Counted from the first letter of the stretch, positions 43,014 to 52,303 are shown. The stretch: DNA of 59,001 bases from JANXQE01 sp035651635 (GCA_035651635.1 DASRFK010000037.1:1-59001); one strand, 5' to 3'. Numbers and translations: made by a program. Notes: generated from the sequence alone by a model not told the origin.

Positions 43014-43832
43014 ATGGTGAATCATCGAGGACTCTTTGATCTATCCGATGAAGTCGCGGTGGTGATCGGCGCCACGGGCGTGCTGGGCGGCGCCCTCGCG
43101 CAGGGCCTGGCCCAAGCCGGCGCAAAAGTCGCTGTCCTCGGCCGCGATGCCCCCCGCGGCGAGACGCGCGTTCAATCCATTTTGGGCGCCGGCGGACGGG
43201 CTGTATTTTTTTCCGCCGATGCGACCGACCGGGAAAGTTTGAAAAAAGCGCACCGTCAATTGGAGCAATCGCTGGGCTCGCCAAATATTCTCATCAACGC
43301 CGCTGGCGGTAATGATCCCAAAGTCACCGTCAGCGCGGAACGCGCCTTTGAACAAATCTCCCTTCAAGACTGGCATGCCAATTTTGATTTGAACCTGGTC
43401 GGGGGCGTGTTGCTGCCTTGTCAGGAATTCGGCCCGGGAATGGTCGCCCGCGGGCGCGGCAGCATCATTAATATCGCCAGCGTCGCGAGTCATTTGCCGG
43501 TGTCGCGCGTTGTGGCCTACTCCGCCGCCAAAGCCGCCGTGCTCAACCTGACGCAGTTCCTTGCCCGCGAGTGGGCCACTAAAGGCGTCCGCGTGAACTC
43601 CATTACGCCCGGTTTCTTTCCGGCCGAACAGAATCGTAAACTTCTCTTCAACCCGGACGGTTCGCCCACCGCGCGTACCGACTCGATTTGGAATCACACC
43701 CCCATGCGGCGGTTCGGTGAACCCTCCGAACTGGTGGGCGCCGCCATCTTCCTGGCGAGTCACGCCGCCAGCAGCTTTGTTACCGGCAGCGATATCCGGG
43801 TGGACGGCGGGTTTCTCGCCCAGACGATTTGA
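43014..43832 (+). CDS. SDR-family oxidoreductase (mannonate/fructuronate reductase type)
   Basis: 272 residues. Classical short-chain dehydrogenase: cofactor loop GATGVLGG at 19-26, LINAAGG, catalytic Ser in INIASVASH, Tyr-x3-Lys in AYSAAKAA, and the closing GSDIRVDGGFLAQTI. The long segment PGFFPAEQNRKLLFNPDGSPTARTDSIWNHTPMRRFGEPSEL is typical of the D-mannonate oxidoreductase group of SDRs, so a sugar-acid substrate is likely. It overlaps or abuts the LarA-like gene, indicating a joint pathway. Confidence 0.88.
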   Translation: MVNHRGLFDLSDEVAVVIGATGVLGGALAQGLAQAGAKVAVLGRDAPRGETRVQSILGAGGRAVFFSADATDRESLKKAHRQLEQSLGSPNILINAAGGNDPKVTVSAERAFEQISLQDWHANFDLNLVGGVLLPCQEFGPGMVARGRGSIINIASVASHLPVSRVVAYSAAKAAVLNLTQFLAREWATKGVRVNSITPGFFPAEQNRKLLFNPDGSPTARTDSIWNHTPMRRFGEPSELVGAAIFLASHAASSFVTGSDIRVDGGFLAQTI

Positions 43833-43849
43833 GCAGTTTTCCCAGCGCG

Positions 43850-45109
43850 ATGCATCCCAAAACCTTGAACCGTTCCGACGTCGGCCAGATCGTCGCGCGA
43901 GTCTGCGCTGCGCCGAATTACCGCGGCAAACGCGTGCTCCTGATCGTGCCGGACGGCACCCGCACCGCACCGATCGGCCTTGTTTTCGAAGCGCTATTTC
44001 AACAGATCGGCGCCGTGACCAAATCGTTCGATGTGCTGATTGCGCTGGGCACCCATCAGCCCATGAACGAGGAGGCCATTTGCCGCCGGCTCGAAATCTC
44101 CAAAAGCGACCGACGGGGTGTTTATTCCGAGGTCAAGTTCTTCAACCACGCCTGGGACAGTCCCTCGGCGCTGCGCCAGATCGGCACACTCGAAGCCGAT
44201 GAAATCAGCCGACTCACCGAAGGGCGTTTTGCAATGGATGTCCCCGTCGAAATCAACCAACGCATCTTCGACTACGACCAAATCATCATTATCGGTCCGG
44301 TTTTTCCTCACGAGGTGGTCGGCTTTTCCGGAGGCAATAAATACCTGTTCCCGGGAGTCAGCGGCCCGCAAATCCTGAACTTTTTCCACTGGCTTGGCGC
44401 GGTGGTGACCAACCCGATGATCATTGGCCACAAATGGACCCCGGTTCGTAAAGTCGTCGATCGTGCGGCCGCCATGGTGAACGTCGATAAACTGTGTTTC
44501 TGTCTGGTCGTGGATCCGGAGAAGAACCTCCTGGGCCTCTTCTCCGGCACACCCGAGGTCGCCTGGGACCAGGCCAGTGAACTTTCCCGCCAGGTCCACA
44601 TCACCTGGAAAGAGCGCCCTTTCCACACCATCCTGTCCTGTGCGCCGCCCATGTATGACGAGCTTTGGACCGCCGGCAAATGCATGTACAAACTTGAACC
44701 GGTCCTGGCCGACGGCGGCGAACTCATCATCTATGCGCCGCACTTGAGCGAGGTCTGTGTCAGCCACGGCTGCCACATCCAAAAAGTCGGTTATCATTGC
44801 CGCGATTACTTTTTGAAACAGTGGGACAAATTTAAAGACGTTCCGTGGGGCGTGCTGGCTCATTCTTCACACGTGCGGGGAATTGGCGCTTACGAGAACG
44901 GGGTCGAACGCTGCCGCGCCACTGTCACCCTGGCCACTCAGATCCCCGAGGAAACCTGCCACCGAATCAATCTCGGCTATCGCGATCCCAAAAGCATTCA
45001 TCTGGACCACTTCGCGGAACGGGAGGCCGAAGGCGTCCTGGTCGTCCCTAAAGCCGGTGAAATGCTCTTCCGCCTGACCCACCCGCCCAAATGGGCCGGT
45101 GGGGTTTAG
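43850..45109 (+). CDS. LarA-type nickel-pincer racemase/epimerase homologue
   Basis: 419 residues from ATG 43850 (TTG 43829 overlaps the SDR stop). LarA racemises lactate with a nickel-pincer cofactor bound to a lysine. The key residues stand at the family spacing: D35 and R38 (PDGTRT), H69 (ALGTHQP), H154 and K164 (PHEVVGFSGGNKYLFPG, ten apart), and H180 (FFHWLG, sixteen further), matching H108, H174, K184 and H200 of LarA. Many homologues act on other 2-hydroxy acids. Next to a sugar-acid SDR, an aldonate or uronate epimerase is a fair guess. larB, larC and larE are not in the window. Confidence 0.9.
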   Translation: MHPKTLNRSDVGQIVARVCAAPNYRGKRVLLIVPDGTRTAPIGLVFEALFQQIGAVTKSFDVLIALGTHQPMNEEAICRRLEISKSDRRGVYSEVKFFNHAWDSPSALRQIGTLEADEISRLTEGRFAMDVPVEINQRIFDYDQIIIIGPVFPHEVVGFSGGNKYLFPGVSGPQILNFFHWLGAVVTNPMIIGHKWTPVRKVVDRAAAMVNVDKLCFCLVVDPEKNLLGLFSGTPEVAWDQASELSRQVHITWKERPFHTILSCAPPMYDELWTAGKCMYKLEPVLADGGELIIYAPHLSEVCVSHGCHIQKVGYHCRDYFLKQWDKFKDVPWGVLAHSSHVRGIGAYENGVERCRATVTLATQIPEETCHRINLGYRDPKSIHLDHFAEREAEGVLVVPKAGEMLFRLTHPPKWAGGV

Positions 45110-45139
45110 GCCGTTGCAGTAATAGCTTCCCCTCGCTCC

Positions 45140-45283
45140 AAATCCGAAATTCGAAATCCGAAGGCCGAAAGAAATCCGAAGGCCGAACCCCGAATCCGAG
45201 GTTGGGGTGGCTCGGGTGCTTTTGGGCCTTCTTCTTTCGGACGCCGCCTAAAATTCGCGTTCATTCGCGTTCATTCGCGGTTG
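45140..45283. repeat. Short direct repeats between the LarA-like gene and aspS
   Basis: GAAATCCGAAGGCCGAA occurs at 45153-45169 and 45171-45187. Further on, the 10-mer ATTCGCGTTC occurs twice in tandem before ATTCGCGGTTG (to 45283). The last 21 bases repeat exactly at 39977-39997. Confidence 0.65.
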
Positions 45284-45359
45284 CCTCCCCAATTAGCGTT
45301 GATTAGCTCCGTAATCCTCGGCAACATCCGCGTTCGCTTTGGGTTGTTCCCTCAGCACC

Positions 45360-47162
45360 ATGAAACGCACGCATCATTGCAACGAACTGCGCCCCGCTCA
45401 CATCGGGCAAGTCGTGACCCTATCTGGCTGGGTCCATTCCCGTCGCGACCTTGGCGGATTGATTTTCATCGACATTCGCGACCGCGAAGGACGCACACAA
45501 ACAGTCTTTGACCCGTCCGACCTGCCCAAAGAACTGTTCGAACAAGCCGCCGCGTTGCGTAGCGAATGCGTCATTCGCGTGACGGGCAAAGTCCGCCAGC
45601 GTCCGGCCGGCACGAACAATCCCAAAATTCCCACCGGTGAAATCGAAGTGGCGGTCACCGTCCTGGACGTCCTGAACGCCGCCGAAGTGCTTCCCTTCCC
45701 GGTCGACGACCCTGAAGTCGCCAGCAAAGTGAACGAGGAGCTGCGTTTGAAATACCGCTACCTCGACCTCAGGCGGCCGGAGATGACCCGCAACCTGCGC
45801 CTGCGTAGCAAAGTCGCCACCGCCACTCGCGTCTTCATGGACGAACAGGGCTTCCTCGAAGTCGAGACCCCGCTCCTCTTCAAGAGCACGCCCGAAGGCG
45901 CCCGCGAGTTTCTCGTGCCGAACCGGCGCGAAACGGGCACCTTCTACGCCCTCCCGCAGTCGCCGCAACAATTTAAACAGATTCTCATGGTCGCCGGCGT
46001 GGAACGCTATTACCAACTGGCCCGCTGTTTTCGCGATGAAGATCAACGGGCGGACCGGCAGTTGGAATTTACGCAAATCGATATCGAAATGTCCTTTATC
46101 GAGCGCGAAGATATCTACGCGTTGATTGAAGGGCTGCTCAAGCGGATTTGGAAAACGTCACTGAACATCGACTTGCCCACACCTTTCAAGCGCATGCCCT
46201 TTGAGGAAGCGATGAACCGCTACGGCATCGATAAGCCCGACACACGCTTGGGCATGGAACTGCAGGATTTCACCGAGGACTTCCGGGCCAGCACCTTTAA
46301 AGTATTCAGCGGCACCGTGGCTAACCACGGCGTCGTAAAGGCGCTCAACGCCAAGGGTCTGGCTGGCGCCACCCAGGGCCAGATGGACACCATGACCGAG
46401 GTTGCCAAAAGCCTGGGGGCTAAAGGACTGGCGTACATCAAGGTCGAAGGCGGCGAATGGAAGTCGCCGATCGTAAAATTCTTCAATGACGTCGAAAAAG
46501 CGGCACTGACCAGAAAACTGGCCATCGAAGAAGGGGACCTGATTCTGTTTGCGGCCGACCAATGGCTCAATGCCTGCGAAATTCTGGGCAGAATCCGGCT
46601 GTATTGCGCCGATATTCTCAAAGGCCAGGGCAAATTAAACATCCCCTCGGACCGATTTGATCTCCTGTGGGTAGTGGACTTCCCTTTGCTGAGTTTCGAC
46701 AAGGAACAGAATCGTTGGTACTCGAGTCATCATCCCTTCACGGCGCCCGTAGCTGAGGATATTTCTTTTCTGAAGACCGACCCAAAAAAGGTCCGCGGAC
46801 AACATTACGATATCGTCGTCAATGGCATGGAATTGGGCGGCGGTTCCATCCGGATTCATCAGCCTGATTTGCAAAAGACAGTATTCGAAGAGGTCCTCCA
46901 GATTAGCCCCGAAGAGACCAAAGTGCGGTTCGGCTACATGTTGGACGCTTTCAGATACGGTGCGCCGCCGCACGGCGGCATCGCCCTTGGCTTCGACCGG
47001 CTGATAGCAATTCTGTGCAACACCCCGAGCATTCGCGATGTTATCGCCTTCCCCAAAACCGCCAAAGGCACGGATCTCATGACTGAATCTCCCACCCCAG
47101 TATCCGCTCGCCAGCTTCGCGACCTCCATCTCGAAATCAAGGCTCCCAAAAAGGACGGATGA
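45360..47162 (+). CDS. aspS: Aspartyl-tRNA synthetase
   Basis: 600 residues, the bacterial-type AspRS with the GAD insertion. N-terminal anticodon-binding OB fold (CNELRPAHIGQVVTLSGWVHSRRDLGGLIFIDIRDREG). Class II motifs: motif 1 near KVATATRVFMDEQGFLEVETP, motif 2 YYQLARCFRDEDQRADRQLEFTQID, motif 3 GIALGFDRLIAIL; the insert lies between 2 and 3. Whether it also charges tRNA-Asn cannot be told. Start ATG 45360 fits the family (MKRTHHCNEL); an in-frame start 21 bases earlier is not needed. Confidence 0.97.
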   Translation: MKRTHHCNELRPAHIGQVVTLSGWVHSRRDLGGLIFIDIRDREGRTQTVFDPSDLPKELFEQAAALRSECVIRVTGKVRQRPAGTNNPKIPTGEIEVAVTVLDVLNAAEVLPFPVDDPEVASKVNEELRLKYRYLDLRRPEMTRNLRLRSKVATATRVFMDEQGFLEVETPLLFKSTPEGAREFLVPNRRETGTFYALPQSPQQFKQILMVAGVERYYQLARCFRDEDQRADRQLEFTQIDIEMSFIEREDIYALIEGLLKRIWKTSLNIDLPTPFKRMPFEEAMNRYGIDKPDTRLGMELQDFTEDFRASTFKVFSGTVANHGVVKALNAKGLAGATQGQMDTMTEVAKSLGAKGLAYIKVEGGEWKSPIVKFFNDVEKAALTRKLAIEEGDLILFAADQWLNACEILGRIRLYCADILKGQGKLNIPSDRFDLLWVVDFPLLSFDKEQNRWYSSHHPFTAPVAEDISFLKTDPKKVRGQHYDIVVNGMELGGGSIRIHQPDLQKTVFEEVLQISPEETKVRFGYMLDAFRYGAPPHGGIALGFDRLIAILCNTPSIRDVIAFPKTAKGTDLMTESPTPVSARQLRDLHLEIKAPKKDG

Positions 47163-47247
47163 AGGTCTGGCCTCGATCTTCCTCTTCGTTATTCTCTCCC
47201 TTCTTCCGCTAATAGTGAGCAACGACAAATGCTCACTGCTCAATCTT

Positions 47248-48135
47248 CTATGAACCGGTCCTGGCGATGCTTTTCCAGATAATCGCGGGATTGTTCGTGA
47301 TGATCCCATCCACGCCGATTTCCACCAGCTTCTGCGCCAACTCGGCACGATTAATAGTATACACCCACACTTTAAGTCCCTGTTCGTGAGCCTGGCGCAC
47401 CGCCGACTTGGAAACCTGTTTATTCCACACCACAATGCTCGCACCGGTTTTGCGCAGGGCTTTCAACGATCGCCCAGTGAGCTGGCCAAATACCCCAGGC
47501 GCCTTTTTCACTCCCGGCAAGCCCGTCAAAGGCCCGAGCGCTCCCAGAGGTTGCAGAGGCAACCGCTCGTGCAAGGCACGCAGAAATGGCCAATCGAATG
47601 ATTGGACGATCACTCGCCCAACCAGGCGTCTCGATTCCAATAGCTGTGCCGTGCTTTCCACGTCTCCAGACTTGCGTTCCAATAGCACTACGGCTCGGGG
47701 GTGGATCAGGTCCAGGGCTTCGGTCAGCAAAGGTACGCGGGCCCCGGCATACTTCGCGTCAAACCAGCTGCCGGCGTCGAGGCTGCGGATTTCGGCGGTT
47801 GTTTTCGTTTCCGCCGCGATATTCTTGCCGCCCCATCGAAGCCGCGCATCCGTGGTGCGGTCCAGGTCCGCATCATGCAGAACAATCAACTGGCCATCGG
47901 CCGTTTGACGATAGTCCAGCTCCACTAGATCCACACCCGCCTGAAGCGCCAGCCGAAATGCCGCCAGCGTGTTCTCCGGCGCAAAGGAGGAATACCCGCG
48001 ATGCCCAATCACCAGCGGCCGGGCATTGAGGAAGGACTGCACCGCCGGCCGCCATGGGGCGGAGGCTTTCACCCTCGGTTTCGCCCAAGGCAACCGCACC
48101 CGCAGTAACCCTTTTGGTTTGACCGGTTGATCCAT
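47248..48135 (-). CDS. Glycerophosphodiester phosphodiesterase
   Basis: 295 residues. It cleaves glycerophosphodiesters to glycerol-3-phosphate and an alcohol. Hallmarks of the GDPD barrel: VIGHRGYSSFAPENTLAAF (first catalytic His, Arg, Glu-Asn), VELDYRQTADGQLIVLHDADLDRTTD (Glu, Asp and the second His), and WVYTINRAELAQKLVEIGVDGIITNNP. The N-terminal basic stretch (PKGLLRVRLPWAKPRVKASAPW) is no signal peptide, so it is probably cytoplasmic. ATG 48135 chosen; GTG 48138 precedes it. Confidence 0.92.
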   Translation of the reverse strand: MDQPVKPKGLLRVRLPWAKPRVKASAPWRPAVQSFLNARPLVIGHRGYSSFAPENTLAAFRLALQAGVDLVELDYRQTADGQLIVLHDADLDRTTDARLRWGGKNIAAETKTTAEIRSLDAGSWFDAKYAGARVPLLTEALDLIHPRAVVLLERKSGDVESTAQLLESRRLVGRVIVQSFDWPFLRALHERLPLQPLGALGPLTGLPGVKKAPGVFGQLTGRSLKALRKTGASIVVWNKQVSKSAVRQAHEQGLKVWVYTINRAELAQKLVEIGVDGIITNNPAIIWKSIARTGS

Positions 48136-48180
48136 CACTTAAATATGCCTCAAATAGCCCGAACTTTGCCATCCTCCGCT

Positions 48181-48312
48181 TCTAAGAGCGTGTTGTAAAA
48201 AATACCGACTTGCGAGTGGCGTATAAGGGTTCGGAGTCCCGCCTTTAGGCGGCCCGGCGCCAAAACCGCCTAAAGGCGGGACTCCAAACCGAATTCAAAA
48301 CACGCTCTAAAG
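48181..48312. repeat. Palindromic dispersed repeat, copy B, with terminal inverted repeats
   Basis: Same hairpin as at 9261-9362 (GTCCCGCCTTTAGGCGG ... CCGCCTAAAGGCGGGAC). Here both ends are present: TAAGAGCGTGTT on the left and AACACGCTCTAA on the right, inverted with one mismatch. It resembles a small non-autonomous transposable element. Confidence 0.87.
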
Positions 48313-48440
48313 CTCCCCAGTTCAAATACGACTTCCGGGGACTTAGTACCTTCCCCGATCTTTCACCCCATCCTTTCCCCGGGGCCGCAACCCGACTGGC
48401 CCTGATTGTGGCTGTCTGAGGCCGGGCTAAACTTTCCGTG

Positions 48441-49190
48441 ATGAACCGGGTGAGATCCATTCCGCACACGGGAGCCAAACCAACCAGGTTGGATTCCGGG
48501 GTGCACACCAGAACCAGCAAACCCAAAGCCAGGCGCACGGTCCGCGTGCTCCTTGCCGATGACCATCCGGTCGTGCGTTGGGGGCTTTCCTGTTACCTGG
48601 CCCCGCAGCGGCACCTGGAGGTCATCGGCGAGGCTGGCAATGGCCTCGAAGCGGTGCGCAAAGCCAGAGAACTGTGTCCCGACGTCATCCTCATGGACAT
48701 CAGCATGCCCGAACTTAACGGGCTCGCTGCGACCGAAATCCTGCACCGGGAACGCCCGGAAATCAAAGTCCTGCTAATCTCAATGTACCCTTACAGCGGG
48801 CAGATGCCGCGCATTCTGCGTTCCGGCGCGCGCGGGGTTCTTCTCAAAGACAGCCAGCCCGCCGAGATGGTCGCCGCCATCCGCAAAGTGGCCGCGGGAC
48901 AGACCTGCTTTAGTCCCGCGGCGGCGCGCCAGGCTTTGCAGGATCTGACCAACAAACGCGGATGTGGGACTTCACCCAAAGTATTGAGCGAGCGCGAGGA
49001 GCAAGTGCTGGTGGGGATTGCCGAAGGCTTCAGCAATAAAGATATCGCCAGGCACCTGAACATCAGCGCCAGGACCATCGAGACTCATCGCGGGCACATC
49101 ATGCGCAAACTCAAAATCCATTCCATCGCCGGTTTGACCCGCTTTGCCATTGCCGAGGGTCTGGTGGAAATCCACCAACCAATCGAGTGA
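48441..49190 (+). CDS. NarL/LuxR-family response regulator
   Basis: 249 residues from ATG 48441 (GTG 48438 also possible). Receiver domain: VLLADDHPVVRWGL, phospho-acceptor D86 in VILMDISMPELNG, GARGVLLKD with the conserved Lys. LuxR-type helix-turn-helix: LSEREEQVLVGIAEGFSNKDIARHLNISARTIETHRGHIMRKLKIHS. The first ~33 residues are an unusual polar extension. No kinase gene is next to it, so its partner is elsewhere. Confidence 0.92.
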   Translation: MNRVRSIPHTGAKPTRLDSGVHTRTSKPKARRTVRVLLADDHPVVRWGLSCYLAPQRHLEVIGEAGNGLEAVRKARELCPDVILMDISMPELNGLAATEILHRERPEIKVLLISMYPYSGQMPRILRSGARGVLLKDSQPAEMVAAIRKVAAGQTCFSPAAARQALQDLTNKRGCGTSPKVLSEREEQVLVGIAEGFSNKDIARHLNISARTIETHRGHIMRKLKIHSIAGLTRFAIAEGLVEIHQPIE

Positions 49191-49241
49191 AGACCGAGCG
49201 GTATCGCCGAATTCCTGGCCCGCGCGTCCCTCGGGACTGAG

Positions 49242-49631
49242 CTAACGGCTTGCCTCCGCGCTGATGGCGGCTTCCCATCGTTGGCTCAGCTCAGCCAGCA
49301 GCGCCGAGGCTTGCTCGGCTCCGGCCACGGTGAAGCTTACGCTGTGGTCCCGAAAATAAATGAACACCTCGGCCCCTTCGACCTGGATGCTGTAAATCGC
49401 GGCGGTGAGGAACACGTGGCGCTCATGACGCAGGAGCGGCCCGACCGCTTTTTCCCATTGTGCCGCCAGATCGTTCAGCAGTTCGACCGCCGCTTCAGTC
49501 GATTCCGCCACGACTTCGATTTTGCGCTGATCGTCCGTGCGAATCGTGACCGTCGTTTCGTCTTCTTCCTGGTTTACCGCAATCACCTTGTTGAGATCGA
49601 TTGTGAAGAGTTCGTGCTGATACAAAGACAT
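49242..49631 (-). CDS. Small hypothetical protein
   Basis: 129 residues from ATG 49631. An alpha/beta protein with two similar halves: ELFTIDLNKVIAVNQEEDETTVTI and SIQVEGAEVFIYFRDHSVSFTVAGAEQASALLAELSQRWEAAI. Each half has strands followed by a helix holding LLxxLxxxWExA. The halves seem to be a duplication. No membrane helix and no known motif. It may share a transcript with the membrane protein upstream (58 bases). Confidence 0.65.
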   Translation of the reverse strand: MSLYQHELFTIDLNKVIAVNQEEDETTVTIRTDDQRKIEVVAESTEAAVELLNDLAAQWEKAVGPLLRHERHVFLTAAIYSIQVEGAEVFIYFRDHSVSFTVAGAEQASALLAELSQRWEAAISAEASR

Positions 49632-49689
49632 ATAATGTAATGTGACGCAGAATTGTTGATTCGTCGATGGCCCGTTTTTGATCGCCCTT

Positions 49690-50199
49690 TCATCTCCCGC
49701 CACGCAACGGCATCAAGCCGAAATGCAATACGAGCCAAATCGGCGCGGCAAACAGCACAATGGCGATCAGACGCTCCCACGTCCATACCAAATAATGTGC
49801 CTGCATGGGAAAGATGCTGATCATAAAGTAGTTACTAAAGCGGGTGTGCCCCAGGAACGCACCATATCTGGGATAGCGACGCCGAAGTCCGCTATACAAC
49901 GCAACCAGCCCCAGGGCAAAAACGACCACCGTGACGAACAAGTTAATTGGGCGTGTGCTGGCCGTCGCGGCGGGAATATTCGGCGCACCATGGGACTTGG
50001 CGAAGAAATAAAACCATTGAGCCGAAGCCCAGAGAAAGCTGAATCCGGTCTGGATGGCGGTTCTGAAATTAGCTTTGGTCGAGGTTAATTCATTGAGAAG
50101 CAGGGCAAAGTACAGGGGCACGATGCCCCAAATCAGGTTGACCTCCATGAACGGCGCCCGGATTAGCTCAAGAAAAGTCTGCCCATAGTGATGAGTCAT
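49690..50199 (-). CDS. Hypothetical membrane protein
   Basis: 169 residues with about four membrane helices (near 20-38, 50-67, 87-104 and 140-160). GQTFLELIRAPFMEVNLIWGIVPLYFALLLNELT marks the N-terminus. Polar loops are short. I do not recognise the family or a catalytic motif; transport, scaffolding or a structural role are all open. Confidence 0.7.
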   Translation of the reverse strand: MTHHYGQTFLELIRAPFMEVNLIWGIVPLYFALLLNELTSTKANFRTAIQTGFSFLWASAQWFYFFAKSHGAPNIPAATASTRPINLFVTVVVFALGLVALYSGLRRRYPRYGAFLGHTRFSNYFMISIFPMQAHYLVWTWERLIAIVLFAAPIWLVLHFGLMPLRGGR

Positions 50200-50401
50200 G
50201 GTGGCAAGGTTATGAGGCCGTTTCCTCTTCGTCCTCTTTCTCGTACTCTTCCTCTGCAGTTTCGAGGGACGAGGAAGAGAATGAGGCTGAACACAGGTTC
50301 ACGAGGAGCCTCAGTTTTCGATTTCCCATCTGCGGTCGCCCCGAATCTGCGGAGGTTCATGGAAAGCGCAGTTGCTTCACGGTGCAACCCGTTGAGCCCG
50401 C

Positions 50402-52258
50402 TTAATTGGCCTTTCTCTCCCGAATCGCCGTGAGTATCTCCGCAACCGCCTCGTTCCGTGGCTTGGCCCCGAGGCTTCCCTTGCCATGGACACGAAGGCT
50501 CACCGCGTTAGCCTGCAGATCGCGTGGCCCAACCACGAGCATGGTGTGAGCTTTAGCCTGCTCGGCGCGCTGGATCTTGCCGTTGATCTTATCCGGGCCA
50601 TAGTCACCTTCCGCCCGGACCATGTGCGCGCGCAATTCCTGAACGATGGCCTTGGCATAGTTAACCAGGGCTTCATCCTCGCCAACGGTCAGCACCTTGA
50701 CCTGCTCGGGAGCCAGCCAGAGGGGAAAATTCCCCGCGTAATGCTCGATCAAAAATCCGATGAAACGCTCGTGCGTGCCCAACGGGGCGCGATGAATGCA
50801 AAGAGGCGTCTTCTCGGTGTTGTCACGATCCCGGTAAACCAATCCGAACTTCGCAGGCACCGCGAAGTCGACCTGGTTCGTGGCGAGCGTGAATTCGCGG
50901 CCAATAACACTCCAGACCTGGACATCGATTTTGGGGCCGTAAAACGCCGCCTCATTCGGCACCGACACATACGGAATGCCCGATTTGTCGAGCACTTCGC
51001 GCACCATGTTCTCGGTTTTGACCCAGAGCTCAGGTTCATTCACAAACTTTTGCCCGAGTTTGGAGGGGTCATGAGTGCTGAAACGCATCACGTACTTGTC
51101 GATCCCGAAGATCTTGAAATACTTCAAGTACATCTCGTTTACGGCGTTGAATTCATCGGCAAACTGCTCGGGCGTGCAGTAGATATGCGCGTCGTTCATG
51201 TTAAGCGAACGCACCCGCATCAAGCCAAACAGTTCGCCCGATTGTTCGTACCGATAGCAGGTGCCGTATTCGGCCAGACGCAAGGGCAGATCCCGGTAAC
51301 TGCGCGGTTCAGCCGCAAAGATCCGATGATGGTGCGGACAGTTCATCGCCTTGAGGTAATAACGCTCGGCAACTTCTGATTCCGCGTTCTCCTTCAACTC
51401 CAGCGGCGGAAACATCGACTCTATGTACATCGGGATGTGGCCGCTGGTCTGATACATTTTTTCACGCGCCAGGTGCGGGGTTTTTACCCGCACATAACCC
51501 GCGGCGAACTCGGTTTCCTTGGCCAGCTTTTCGAGTTCCTCGACGATGGCTCCGCCCTTGGGCAACCAGAGCGGCAAACCCGGGCCCACATATTCGGGAT
51601 CGATGACGTAGAGGCCCATTTCAGCGCCGATCTTGCGGTGGTCCCGGCGCTTGGCCTCCTCCAACATCTTGAAGTACGCCTCCAGCTCGGTTTTATTCTT
51701 GAACGCAGTGCCGTAAATGCGCTGCAGCTGCGGGTTCTTTTCGTCCCCTTTGTAGTAGGCGCTGGCGACGCTGGTCAGCCTGAAGGCACCGATGTTGCCC
51801 GTCCGCATCACGTGCGGTCCGGCGCACAGGTCGAGGAAATCGCCGTTTTGGTAATAAGAAATTGGTTCGCCTTCGGGAATATCAGCCAGGTTGCCCAACT
51901 TATAACGACTGGCAGCGGGTCTTTCGCTTAAACCACCCAGCCGGCCGCTTTGAGCATCTTTCAGCGCCTGCTCCCTCTCGACCACGCGCTTTTCGAAAGG
52001 ATGATTGGCCTTAATCTCCTTCTTCATCTCCTCTTCGATCCGGGGGAAATCTTCCGGCGTAATCCGGTGCGGGAGCTCGACGTCGTAGTAAAATCCACTC
52101 TCCACCGGCGGCCCAGAAGCGAATTGGGCTTCCGGCCACAAGCGCAGGATCGCGGTGGCCATCACATGAGCGCAGGAGTGCCGAAGGCGCTCCAACTCTC
52201 CCATCCGGTTGCGCTCTTCAAGTGACTTACGGTCTGGCTGGTTTGGTTCGGATTGCAT
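50402..52258 (-). CDS. thrS: Threonyl-tRNA synthetase without TGS domain
   Basis: 618 residues. It begins directly with the second editing-side domain (RLRHSCAHVMATAILRLWPEAQFASGPPVESGFYYD), so the N-terminal TGS domain found in E. coli ThrRS is absent. The editing site HxxxH is HSCAH (His28 and His32, about). The catalytic domain has MNCPHHH (zinc Cys), YRDLPLRLAEYGTCYRYEQSGELFGLMRVR (motif 2), and RAPLGTHERFIGFLIEH (motif 3, with Ala-Pro-Leu), and a C-terminal anticodon-binding domain. The leader holds a terminator-like hairpin that may control it. Confidence 0.95.
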   Translation of the reverse strand: MQSEPNQPDRKSLEERNRMGELERLRHSCAHVMATAILRLWPEAQFASGPPVESGFYYDVELPHRITPEDFPRIEEEMKKEIKANHPFEKRVVEREQALKDAQSGRLGGLSERPAASRYKLGNLADIPEGEPISYYQNGDFLDLCAGPHVMRTGNIGAFRLTSVASAYYKGDEKNPQLQRIYGTAFKNKTELEAYFKMLEEAKRRDHRKIGAEMGLYVIDPEYVGPGLPLWLPKGGAIVEELEKLAKETEFAAGYVRVKTPHLAREKMYQTSGHIPMYIESMFPPLELKENAESEVAERYYLKAMNCPHHHRIFAAEPRSYRDLPLRLAEYGTCYRYEQSGELFGLMRVRSLNMNDAHIYCTPEQFADEFNAVNEMYLKYFKIFGIDKYVMRFSTHDPSKLGQKFVNEPELWVKTENMVREVLDKSGIPYVSVPNEAAFYGPKIDVQVWSVIGREFTLATNQVDFAVPAKFGLVYRDRDNTEKTPLCIHRAPLGTHERFIGFLIEHYAGNFPLWLAPEQVKVLTVGEDEALVNYAKAIVQELRAHMVRAEGDYGPDKINGKIQRAEQAKAHTMLVVGPRDLQANAVSLRVHGKGSLGAKPRNEAVAEILTAIRERKAN

Positions 52259-52273
52259 GGTAAAGCCCTTCCA

Positions 52274-52303
52274 ACAAAAACGCCTCGAACAAGTCTCGAG
52301 GCG
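52274..52303 (-). promoter_or_regulatory. Terminator-like hairpin in the thrS leader (candidate attenuator)
   Basis: Transcribed order: CGCCTCGA, loop GACTTGT, TCGAGGCG, then TTTTTG. The T run ends about 17 bases before the thrS ATG, and the ribosome site GGAAGGG lies right after it. A weaker stem CCGG-N7-CCGG sits just upstream (52318-52304). Further upstream is a possible 8-codon leader (52360-52334, MKRSTPAK with AAGGG before it). A terminator so close to a start points to conditional read-through. No T-box consensus is seen. Confidence 0.65.

Noticed and set aside
43041..43970. 309-codon open frame antisense to the SDR gene
   Set aside because: It is the GC-rich shadow of a clear SDR gene; its composition is dominated by Arg, Gly and Ala.
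50200..50401. Small genes between the membrane protein and thrS
   Set aside because: The short frames run through pyrimidine-rich low-complexity sequence and show no convincing ribosome site or protein pattern.
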